The notes below the pieces were generated by a model that ran no database searches, was not told the origin of the DNA, and was given only the letters and a program-made list of their open reading frames with translations. DNA of 64,000 bases, taken from Calycina herbarum. Its lineage: Eukaryota; Ascomycota; Leotiomycetes; Helotiales; Pezizellaceae. Below, in pieces: positions 11,111-21,466 of the stretch. Within the stretch, counting starts at the first letter, position 1, and the number at the start of each line of letters is the position of its first letter. The position numbers and the translations under genes are program-made. Location: NCBI GenBank assembly GCA_001414485.1, contig LLEY01000022.1:372001-436000 (forward strand), read 5' to 3'.

Positions 11111-14100
11111 GTAGAAAGTATACGAAGTTGAGATGGTCCGGTTACTCCGACCAGCTCAAGAGAGAAAAGGGCAAGCAAGTGTCGAAATCATGTAATTGAA
11201 GAATGCAATGCAAAAAGTGAGGGTGGAGTGTTCGATCTTGGCTGGTGGGTGTAGGCAATGATGCTACTGGTTGTGGTGGAAGGAGGAAATTAAGGCTTGT
11301 CTGGTGGATTGATACTTCGTAAGGAGGGGAACGGTCTGCCGGGCACACAAAAGAAAGAGTCAGCACGATTGAATCTCCAATGCAGGTATCCGGTATCTGG
11401 GGCTGGGCGGTAGTGTGCGTGTGGTCCCAATGGTAGAATCGTGGCCAGTTGCATGCAATCCGATGCACGATATCTTTCGTCCTCGGGCAATTTGGGCGTC
11501 TCCGCAGGGGGGCCGGAGATGGTGGTTGGGATGGTGGTGGAAGGGTCACCGGGCAGGCGCGCGAACGACTCGAGACGGCAGCTGGCACGAGGAAGCAATT
11601 CAGAGGTGAATTGCCGTCTGCTGTCGAGTTTGGGTGAAGGCTGGGACGACGTCTAGCCCGAGTCGAGGCTGATGAGGCGGCTGAGGGAGGAGGTGGTGGT
11701 TTGTTGATGTCGCGATCCAAATATAGAAAGTCGCTCTCTCTTAGCCCAACCAGAGCAAGGCCAGCAGCACCAGTACCAGCACCAGCACCACCGCAGGTCC
11801 GCCTGGTGGGAAGTGGAGGACCACAAAAGGAGATTGGAGTTCTGTCTTGCTTACCAGTCTGGACCACAACGTATGCTGCAAAGAAAACCCAATAATCGGG
11901 AGGGAGTACCAGATGTTGATAATGTTGGCGTGGCGAGCGAGCGAGCGAGCGAGGTTGATTGAGGATGAGGATGAGGATGAGGATGAGGATGAGAATGAGA
12001 ATGAGAAGGAAAATTGAAAATGGTTGTTGGAGAGATTGACCTCGTGTTTTTCTTCGACGTCTGGCAAGCCTGATTTTACCTGGGCTAGCAAGAAGGTTCC
12101 GTGCTGAGCAGCAGCAGGCAAGGGTCGAGCCTTGAGACGCTAATCTTGATTGAGGAGTCTCCCTGGACCGACTTTCCATTTATACACAAATGTGCAATTT
12201 TAATCACATTGAAGACAACAGCTTTTATACCGAGAAACTCGTCTGCAGTTGACTCTAATTGGGTGTTGAGTGGGGCAGAGAGTGAATGTGTTGTTTACAA
12301 CCAATAACAACTCGAGTAGCAGGTGGCTCAGTTACCATTACTACTAGACGACTTGTCTTAGCTTGTAGTTGGAGGCTCAGCGAAAGTTCTATTGTCCGGC
12401 AAACAAAGTAAATAATCTTACTATACTTGTACAGCCATGCTCCAGTGACGAACCTGAGGCGTGTCTGTTCCTGGATTTTGGGTGATCGCCTCACCTACTC
12501 ATCACCATCCTGGCCGCAGATTTTCGCCATCGGATGGAACAAAGATTGCATTAGGAAATTGATAGACGCTATTGACGCTTGTTATATCAACTTCCCCGTG
12601 CCCAACAACCTAAATGCGGACTTTCCGGCTTTGGCTTTTATTCCGCTTCTATTTACATCAACATCTACCGATTTAATTTATCAGCATTGCAGTTTGTAGA
12701 TTTCTTCTGTACATGATCGAAATACCGAGGCTCTCCCCGTTTGTACTCCCTTCTTCTTCAACCATCCGAACGCAAAGCTGTGACACCTCGCAAAGTCCAG
12801 ATGGCAAGACTCGCTGTCGAAAGCTTAAAAAAATGAGACCAGGTCTCGGGTCCTCGGGCCCGGCTTCACATTCATTTTTTCTCTCTCGAAGGACTGGCCA
12901 AAAACGACTCATCGAAGCATTCCTAAAGATATTCAACACGAAACCTGCCTTCAATCTCACCATCAAACTGAAGCTCAAAATCTTCGCAAGAACCACGGGG
13001 CACGGCGAGGAAAGAAATGAAGTTCATCTGGAACCAATCCGATGCGATGTTTCATCTATAACTCAATTCAAGTCTCACAGAAACCACAGATCAATTTGCA
13101 AAAATAGAAATGAGGCACGAAAAACCCGTTCGATAAATTCCCCTTCCTCAGCCTAACACAGGGCAAGTCCACAATTCATGACGTTCTAATCGATACTTCC
13201 CACCCAGCACTGACCACGCCCATCCATCCATCTAAAAAAGAATTGGAAATCACAAGCAAAACCTGGAAAGGAAGCACCATCAATACGAACCCCTGAACCC
13301 CTATTTCCATACATACACTCCTATTCCCCTCTCCGCCACCAAGGAAAATCGATTGAAGATGAAAAAGATCCAGATCGCATGAAGAAAAAAAAAAGGAAGA
13401 CCAAATACAGACAAACAATACAAACTCGCAACGCTACGCTCAATCCAGACCCTGAACAACTGGATCTCGCTGACCACACCCACCTGCACAAAACCAAATC
13501 CAGCCATTGACCCCGAAAAATTCTCAGAACCGTTAACTCCGTAGAACCAACCAACCAGCATGCTCCCTCCACTTTCCCATCTCTCTCTCCCAGCCCCCAA
13601 GCCATCACAGAAAAACTCTAAAAGAATGGACCAGATCAGAGACCTAAAAATACTCCAAACAAAACCCCATCACCACATCATTAACCGTTTGAATTTCGAG
13701 AGAACTCCCAAAACCAAAAGGAAAAAAGGACTTGCAGCGGAAATCCTCGACGACAAGAAAAAGCCCTAATGCACCTTTCTACGCCTCCATCCACACGCTC
13801 CATCTCACATCCGAGATTAAAAAAAGAGGAGAAACTTCAGCCACCAAACATCATACCAGCGTGTCTATTTGGTGAGTTGTGATTGGTTCAAGACTCTTTT
13901 TTCAGGTACCTAGGTACTTACATTATCTGTGTATTTCATTATCCGATCCAATCCATGGTAAATTGTATGAATAGTTCCTTCGTAGATCGAAATGTCGATG
14001 TAGTTCGCGACGATTTAGCCACCCAGCCTCCTTTCCACATATCAACATGTCAATCTCTAGCTACCGGTAGTCAACCCCCCCTAAAACCCCGGCGTTCAGC

Positions 14101-14777
14101 TGCCAATGTCAAAGATGGGAGGTTGGTAAAAAAAGCTAATTTGAATAGTAAAGAGCTAAAGAGAGCCAGCTACAACTGTCAAGAAATTAGCTACTCAGAG
14201 GTGGGTAGACTAGTAGTGATAGTGCTCAACTAAAACTTTGGCCACCACTACCACCGGCAGAGCGTACGCCTACTTCAGTAGCGCCGGTGTATGAACAGAC
14301 CTAGGCATGCACACAATACAAGTGCAATTCCCACTGCAGAAAAAGAAAAAGGAAGTCTATGCAGAAACGGAGACAGAGAAGTAGAGGACCTAGAAGATCC
14401 AACCTATGCACCATGTATCTTTTCCAAGACTCCAAAGAAAACGAACTAATAATACTGTTTATTAATCTAAAACCCACCCTCATGCCTGGCTACCTAACCA
14501 AATGCAAGTATCGGGTTGGGGATAATGTAACCTACTAGTACAAACAAGGTAAAAAAAAGGTAAAGTGAAAAAGCTCAACAGCCGCCCTTCATCCAAAGCC
14601 AAGCTAGATAACAAGCCCGTCAACGCCGTGTTTCCATCCCAAACATGACATTTCCGGAAACCTCCCGAATGTGCATATGCATTCAAGAAACTACCCCACA
14701 CCTCCCCCGCCATCCCAATTATCAACAGGCAATGGAACCGACCAACCTTCCACGGCATATGTATCCAAACCCAGCTT
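11111..14777. other. Long gene-free stretch with (GAGGAT)n / (GAGC)n microsatellites
   Basis: About 3.7 kb with no convincing gene. 11111-12200 is probably promoter and leader of the preceding minus-strand gene. It carries short simple repeats at 11935-12010: GAGC units, then GAGGAT and GAGAAT units. 12700-13870 is C- and A-rich and shows only open frames without family features. 13900-14770 is probably the 3' region of the CDF gene. No RNA gene was recognised. Confidence 0.5.
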
Positions 14778-16685
14778 TCATTCGCCCTGTTGAGCCATGT
14801 GAGTAGGTAGGTTCCAGCTGGCGTAATCCGAGTGGACGAATGCGCGATCGACAAAGGGTACGGATTCCAGAACGTATTGCAAGGACTCCCCAAGATCGTG
14901 ACTATCTCGCAAGTTCATGTTCTCGTCCAGCACAATGTCGACCTCCACGTTGAGCTTGTCGCCGGCGTGATAGGCTTGCAGTCCTTGGATTTGTCTGATG
15001 GTTCGGGCGAAGCGCATGGTGAGATACAGCAGGATGTTTCGCTCATCAGCTGTCGCAGCCGCGCCTGACAAGTTGCGGATGTGGCCTGCAGATGTATCTG
15101 CCCAGTTGATGATGACGAAAAGGGATAGGAGGAGACCTCCGAGTGCATCAAGCCACCATAACTTGGCATAGAAGCCGACTAGGAGGTTATTAGCTGTTGA
15201 AAACAGGTACAGTAGGCTGGTATCCCCCCGGGAAGTTTGGTAACCCAAATGAGGCACGGAGGCAGTCTGATATAACGGGAAAGAAGGAGTCCATACCGAG
15301 GGGAAAGATAATACTAAAAATATTAAAAACAACATCTGTCATTGCGTCCTGTGCCAGCGCCTGAACACTAGAGTTCTTGATGAGTCTACACCAAAGCCAG
15401 CATAAAGCCTTGATCAGGACGGTGGTTGACATGATGATTATGGCCGGGAGAGTCAATTCAATAATTTCGTGATCTCCAGAGTTCAAGCGACTGATACACT
15501 CCAGACCAACTTGACAAAATGAGGTAATCATGATAACAGAGAAGACGAGAACTCCAATTGGCTCCAAACGTCTCCGACCAACGGGGTACTTGTACTGATC
15601 TTGTCTCTCAATCATCTTGGTAGTCGTCCAAACAATTCCCGTACTTAGGAAATCCAAAGCAGCGTCCACCAAACTTGCGAGAACCGAAAGAGAGCTGGTG
15701 AGAACAATGACAGCAATTTTTCCCGCCAGGAGAACCGCGTTTGCAATCAAGTTCATGTATATCGCAACTTGCACGATTCTGTCACCACTCTCCACGCTAT
15801 CATCCTCTATTCCGGGGATATCAGGCTTGGGAACATCTGGTTCTTCGTCATCCTCCACAGCTTGCGATAATAATGGCGTTTCCTCCGTAGAGACTTTGTA
15901 GATCTCTCGAGGGGTCCGCTTAACTTTCTTGGTCAAACTTTGGGAGCTGTTCGTTTGCGAAATGCCACTCGATGGTTCGGAATTGGGTGTGTTGGGCTCA
16001 TCCAGCTCCTTAATAGTCGGTGGAACCTCTACTTCATGTAATCCCGAACCGTTGGGCCCCGCAGATGGGTGTGCGCCGCTGGGAGTATCGTTGTACTCAT
16101 TGAGGAGATCATGCGGAAGGGAGCTATCGAGAAGCCTATCGATGTAGATATATTGCTGCAGCAGGTTGTTTGTACGCTCGTAATACTCGCGTCTGAAGAT
16201 CATTAGCCAATGGCCGTGTGTGAGACCGTAGCTGACGGTGGGTGTGATACGTACATGGGTTTCCTCATACCCTTCAACTGTTCCTCCGTTTTCCAATACT
16301 TCTCCCACATATAACGGGGATTGGAATTTCCAATGAGTCTCTGACTTCGCATTTGTGGCCCATGAAGAATCTGACTCAACCGTCTCTCATCGCTCAAGCT
16401 CCGTCGGAAATCCTCGCCATCGATGTTATCCTGGGAATGTCGTCGGACCCTACTTCCCAGACCCAGTTCCTCGTCGTTGGGTGTGTCTCGACCGCGAATG
16501 GACGACCCTTTTCGATCCATTGTGTGTAAGGAAGCACTAGAATGGGATTTCAGAAGACTGCTCAGAGTTCCCTTTCCATGCGTTGCCATTGGGCTCGCGT
16601 CGTCGGCTGCGAGAGGTAGAAATCCAGAGAGCCTGGCAACTCGGCCATATTTGGGAGGGGAGCCAGAAAGCTCGTCGGACGTCAT
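14778..16685 (-). CDS. Cation diffusion facilitator, Mn-type
   Basis: This is a CDF metal/proton antiporter. Exons 16685-16255, 16192-15297 and 15178-14778 give 575 residues with exact phases. The first 290 residues are cytosolic and mostly disordered, with WEKYW near 135 and a YYERTNN...QQYIYIDRLLD block before the membrane part. Six membrane segments follow. The metal site in segment 2 reads DAALD and in segment 5 QDAMTD, so both are Asp-x3-Asp. This pattern is known from the Mn-CDF clade (plant MTP8-11), whereas zinc members use His in one site. The C-terminal cytosolic domain holds VEVDIVLDENMNL and a DRAFVHSDY end. Manganese transport into an internal compartment is inferred from the motif. 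Confidence 0.88.
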
Positions 16686-17471
16686 GTTGACAAGGTGCAA
16701 ACGGGTGAGAAATAACAGAGGCTACCTGCATAAATAGACGATGCCCTCAATAATTGATCGGTGAGAGGGAATGCACATGTTGTTGCTCAGAGCGTAGCTC
16801 CTTTCCTGGTGAATGAAGTCTGTTAGTCGCCAAGCTACAAGCACCTCAACTCTGCTCTGCCTTCCGGGTCCTTCCACGGATAGAGAGATCGCGGGAAGTT
16901 TCAAGCCCCGCCTTCACCCCCGCTATACTGGGGCCGATGCTTGCAAAATCGCATTGCCGATACTTGACTAAAGTTACGAGAGCACCCAGAAAGAGCGGTG
17001 GGCAGAAAGAGGGACAGTAAGGTAAATTGTTCCAACTTTCTAGTACAATTTTAACATTACTTCAAGTACATTGTACTTTAGAAGAATGGAACTCAATTGT
17101 TCTTAACACCTAGAGTAATATTTTAAATTGTTCTAAGTATATGGGGTAATTAATTACTTTGAATTACCCAAGGAAGCTGGAACAACGGCTAGGTAGGCAG
17201 ATACGAATCTGATATGAACTGCCGCTTTTGTAGTTCATCGCGAGCATGTTATTGTGCTTCTTTCAATATCATAAGCTTGCCTATTGGAAGCTTCAATGTG
17301 GAGACAAAAGACATACAAATATCAAGCCAAGAAAGAACAAGTGAGAAATAGTCGCTTGCTTCTCCCACCCCTCATAAGAAAGGGCATTTTCAAAACTCAA
17401 GAAAAGACGCCAATTCCTGCCCAGGGTATCTATCCCGACCAAATGTACCTCCAGAACGCCAGCCAGGGAAA
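16686..17471. other. Intergenic region with a MITE-like inverted repeat
   Basis: It contains the presumed promoter of the CDF gene. At 17027-17041 and 17175-17189 lie imperfect inverted repeats built on TTGTTCCAACTTTC, enclosing AT-rich DNA. No gene was seen. Confidence 0.4.
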
Positions 17472-18912
17472 CTATCGTATGTGCACTTCAATAGACACAA
17501 CCTCATCGTCCTCATCCAAATCGAAATCCACGTCCCCAACCAAGGAATCCGGATCAAGCAACTCCCCATCTAAATGAAGAGAAATGGCCATTTGCTCTGG
17601 AAGACTTTTATCCTGACGAAATGACTCGATGAGTTTCGCAATTGGTGTTGTAAGCCTTGCTTTGAGCTTATGCTCCCCATGCTCTCTGGATTTCAATATC
17701 AACCTCATTCTCTTTTCTGCCACTTCTGGTTCGGGTTTCTCCTCCTCCTCGATGCCCTCCTTCTCCTGCTTAAGTCTCTTCGCCTCTCGTTTTTGGTAAA
17801 TATCATATGTCTCTTCAGTCCAAGCCTCCAGGTGCACCTTGCCCTCAAACGTGCCAGGGCCTTCTTCTACCTGACCCTCTGCATCAAGTTTGAAACCGAG
17901 AGAATGGCAACTCGTCGCATCGAACAATCGCTTTTTCTTGTAAGTAAGAAAAACCTCGTCTTTAGCCTCAGCACTCGAGAACACCTTGACTCCATTGATT
18001 TCCTGCCTGTCGCACCAACTGGATTTGACTTCTTTAAGTCGAGCCAGTAACCTTCTTTTGACCATTAGTGCTTTTGAACCTTCGATCTCACTGCTTATGA
18101 ATACCTCCACAATCGGATTCTGGATCTTAGGAGCCGTGTCGAAGAAATCGTCGTCGTCTAGATGGCTTTGCTGCGTCATGGCTTGGTTGGTTTGTAGCTT
18201 CGCAGCCTCCTTCATTCTCGCACGTTCTTCAGCTGCCTTTATTAACTCGGGGTACTGTTCCTCTTCAGACATCGGATCCTCCTCTTCGGGTACAGGCACG
18301 GGTCTGGGTGGTGCAGCAGCGTATAAATCGTCATCATCTGATCTAGCCTTATCAAAGTCCTCGTCGCTATCGCTAAATGTGATAATGGCGTTGTTGTGGG
18401 CAGGTCCCTTGTTATTTTGTTTCCGTAAATCCTGACTATAGCTGCTCGACAAGTTGGTTGGAGAGGTTTGTGCGATCTCTGCACCTGGACTCGCATGCGA
18501 TATGCGGCTACCCGGAGTAGAGTGAGTCGATTCCCTGTTTAGATTAGCAGAATGCAGATAGAATATCGAATAAAGTTGCATGCTTCCGAGTTCGATTGTT
18601 GTCTTCGTCCGAGCTGTACAAGCTCTTTGACATCCGCCTCTTCTTCTCTGGTGTAGCTTGTTTCTCTGCGTTCTCTGCGCTGGCCGATGATCTCTTGCGC
18701 TCGAGTTTCGCAGCATTCTTCTGCCTCGTCTTCTCCTCGTCTGCTAATCGCTGGTGGAAAAGTTCGTCTGCTCTGCTGAAAAATTCAACAGCCTCACCTC
18801 CGGACTTCTTAGGCGGGGGTTTTGCTTTCGACTTGAACAAAGAACGCTTGGGAGGGGGTGGAGCAGGTTTCTCGGGCGAGTCCCCGAAAGGATGGGATCC
18901 CAGGGCCGCCAT
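17472..18912 (-). CDS. Rad60/Esc2/NIP45-family SUMO-like domain protein
   Basis: Rad60-type proteins act with the SUMO pathway and Smc5-6 in DNA repair. The last 75 residues form a Rad60-SLD ubiquitin-like fold (MRLILKSREHGEHKLKA ... LHLDGELLDPDSLVGDVDFD). The middle has acidic blocks (SDSDEDFD, LDDDDFFD), which resemble SUMO-interacting regions, and a second conserved part IVEVFISSEIEGSKALMVKR that fits an upstream SUMO-like domain. Exon 2 is 18534-17472. Exon 1 starts at 18912. The join is odd. A GC donor at 18583 gives a 49-nt GC-AG intron in perfect phase (463 residues), while a weak GT donor at 18619 also keeps frame and drops 12 residues. It is divergent with LSM6, 265 bp between starts. 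Confidence 0.85.
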
Positions 18913-19177
18913 GGTGTCGATACAGTACAGTATTCTTGATGGAGAGGTGTTGAGGGTAAAAGATTGTGTGTGACGCGTGGAAGGATTGGACGTGAATGCT
19001 CAGCACGAAGTCACGCTAGCGTAGCAAAGTGCCCGCATCTAGAACATCGTGAGGCTGGTGATGCGACCCCCCACCAAAAACAATACGCACCTCTTCGAAC
19101 CGACCTCAGCCCAAACTTCGAGAAACGCCTGTTCCGACCTCGAAATACCGACTTAAATCGCAACCTTCATCTTCATA
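18913..19177. promoter_or_regulatory. Shared divergent promoter region, Rad60-like / LSM6
   Basis: Only 265 bp separate the two start codons, so core promoters and leaders must be packed here. No specific binding site was identified. Confidence 0.55.
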
Positions 19178-19688
19178 ATGGAGAATGGAAATGCAACCCA
19201 GGGCGAGGGCAGAGATCCCTCCGCTTTCCTGAGCGAGATCATCGGTAGCTCCGTTACCGTGAAGCTAAACAGTGGCGTGGTCTACAAAGGTAAGAGTGGC
19301 TCCTTATGCGAAATAGTCTAGGATAATCAAAAGTACTGTTCGAGAAGTTTTAGAAGAATGAGAAATTTGATTTCTTGATTCTCCTAAATGCGCCCGAGCA
19401 ATACTTTTCATTGCTCTAGGCAGTTTCGCACAATCAAAGTAAAGCAGCCAGGTGCTTGCCAGAAGTGCGCATGCTAATTTCGAACTTCTAGGAGAGCTTC
19501 AATCTGTCGATGGTTACATGAACATTGCCTTGGAGAAGACGGAGGAACACGTTAATGGCGTGAAGAAGCGAAGCTATGGAGATGCGTTTGTTCGAGGAAA
19601 CAATGGTGAGACATACTTGAGAACATAACGGCTAAGGAATTATTGTTAACCTTTTATTCTTACAGTTATGTACATCTCCGCGGATTGA
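19178..19688 (+). CDS. LSM6: U6 snRNA-associated Sm-like protein LSm6
   Basis: LSm6 is a ring subunit of the Lsm1-7 (mRNA decay, cytoplasm) and Lsm2-8 (U6 snRNA, nucleus) complexes. Exons 19178-19289, 19492-19605 and 19666-19688 give 82 residues, the usual size. The Sm1 motif spans VTVKLNSGVVYKGELQSVDGYMN and Sm2 is YGDAFVRGNNVMYIS. The final exon is only 23 nt and codes for VMYISAD. Intron 1 is 202 nt, long for this window, and holds a short dispersed repeat at about 19379-19440 that is also seen near 42.95 kb. The frame is exact across both introns. Confidence 0.94.
19360..19445. repeat. Short dispersed repeat inside LSM6 intron 1
   Basis: About 70 bp here align with 42935-43008 at roughly 75-80 percent by eye, with most mismatches being C/T or G/A. 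The best-kept core contains ACTTTTCATT and CTCTAGGC. It is probably an old, decayed mobile or low-copy repeat. Confidence 0.5.
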
Positions 19689-19897
19689 TCGCAAACTACG
19701 ATACGGGCACAAGGGGACACGAAGGCATTCGGAAGGGAGTCATGGAGTATTCGAGGCATTTATTACGGCGTTACAAATCCATGCAGAATTGATTGCTGGA
19801 CAATGGGCGAGGAAATAAGAACACAAAATACCCGATTGAGGCAGATGATCTCTAGAATCTAGTCTATTGATATGGTGATGCCCAACCTTGGAGCCAC

Positions 19898-20877
19898 TCA
19901 AATGCGCGAGGTCCAAGCCAAATGCGTGCGACCATGGACAGCAACTTCGCCAACCTCATTTCGTTCAACGTTGTCCTCCTTGAGAGCTTCGAAAACCACT
20001 CTCTTCACCTCTTCGAGCTTCTCCCCTTTCAGATTGGCAATCTGACTCAAGGTGTGAAACCTCTCCCATAGAGCCTCATCCTTCAAATACACAACCCATT
20101 CCACGTCTTCAGAACCCAACGGTAGAGAAAAGTCAGGTGTGTTGTGAGTGAAAGTATCTTTCAAAGCATGTAGCGGAGATTTTTCGGCCTGGTTATCAAA
20201 AACCTTCTGCCACTCAAGATCCCTAAACCTGGGGTGTCCATCTTCAAGGGGACGAATGATATCTTTGAGTTTCTGAGCCCATTTACTTGTTGGTTTCCAT
20301 GACGTGGGTGCATTATCTGTTTCTCATCAGTGTCCAGTTTTCGTTTTCCAGAGAGCAAAACCTACAATCCTCAACATTCCAAATCATTCCCAAAGCACTG
20401 CCTGGTTTCAATACTCGATGAATCTCTTTCAGGGTTTCCCTATTAGCAAACCAATGAAAAGCCTACGCATCATATGTTAGCAACCATCCCCATCTATTTC
20501 CTCAATACAAGAGTTTAACAAACCTGCCCAGCAACAATCCCATCAGCCCAATCCTCCTCCGCCTTGATAGCCTCTGCATTTCCCTCCCCAACCTTAACAC
20601 CCTTCAATCCCTTCCGCTTCAACTCTCCTCTCATCCCCTCATGCGGTTCAATAGCCAGAATCTCATACCCCTCACCTCTTGCTGATAAAGCTTCGGTGAG
20701 TTTTCCCGTTCCACTACCTAGATCGATGATCTTTGCTCCTTGAATGCCAGAGAGCTTTATGTGAGTGAGTAATTTTTCCACGGCTTCTGGGGGGTAGGTT
20801 GGTCGGTGAGTGTCGTAGGATGAGGCATCTGAGAAACCTGTTGAGGCGCGGGGGTCTAGTGTGAAGGGTTGTGTCAT
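19898..20877 (-). CDS. Class I SAM-dependent methyltransferase (Methyltransf_11 type)
   Basis: A small cytosolic methyltransferase. Exons 20877-20524, 20462-20366 and 20316-19898 give 289 residues. The N-terminus reads FSDASSYDTHRPTYPPEAV, typical of the YeaR/Crg1-like fungal group. Motif I is IIDLGSGTGKLTEAL near residues 50-64, motif II is ILAIEPHEGM, and post-motif parts are IVAGQAFHWF and IWNVEDYNAPTSW. The last reads through the second intron, which confirms the join. The substrate cannot be read from sequence. Related fungal and bacterial enzymes methylate small acids such as trans-aconitate, but this is not specific evidence. It ends 210 bp from LSM6, convergent. Confidence 0.87.
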
Positions 20878-21466
20878 TTTTGGATCGTTTGGAGGTTGGT
20901 GGTCTATGGTGAGTGTGAATTTGAGGTTCGAAGTTGAAGTAATTTACACCTCTGTAATTTGAGACTATTTGGGAAGTTGCGATGGGAGGTCAGACTTCTT
21001 CCAATCGCGAAAGCGGGGTTTGACTTCAAATCATCTCATTGGCCAATTGAAAACCATGAATATGCATTAGCATGCTTTTGTTGCAGGAGAAGAGAGTTGT
21101 GCTCGTTGATTTCATTGTTTTGGAAACACTTGGTTTTAACATCAGAACCGAGATGACCGGGCTGAATTGGAAAGTCCACTTGTTGATTCTTTTGAATAAT
21201 GTTAGCAATCGTTCGAAACTGCTCGAGTAACGAGGTAGTGACAGAGCAATAACCACAGAGTACCCCGCCTTTGAGTATCACAGAGCCGACTTGCGGGGAG
21301 GAAATTCAGCTTGAGAAAAGGGGCTTTCGCACACTTTACCTATTCAGCTGGTGCGTTGACTTTCAATGACTTTTAAATTAGACCGCTAAGGCATCATGGA
21401 ACTTATCCATATCTACATGCCATTCTAGATACATTCCCTCAAACCACTGGCTTTCAACCCTTCCGC
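20878..21466. other. Intergenic, methyltransferase promoter / STT4 3' region
   Basis: About 590 bp without a gene. It lies upstream of the methyltransferase and downstream of STT4. Nothing specific was recognised. Confidence 0.45.

Noticed and set aside
11142..12179. 345-codon open frame on the minus strand
   Set aside because: It runs through simple repeats (Ile-Leu runs from GAGGAT units), lacks an ATG start and has no family motif. It lies in the promoter and leader of the large disordered protein.
12713..13156. 147-codon frame with ATG
   Set aside because: No motif, no splice support and a composition like the flanks; left as non-coding.
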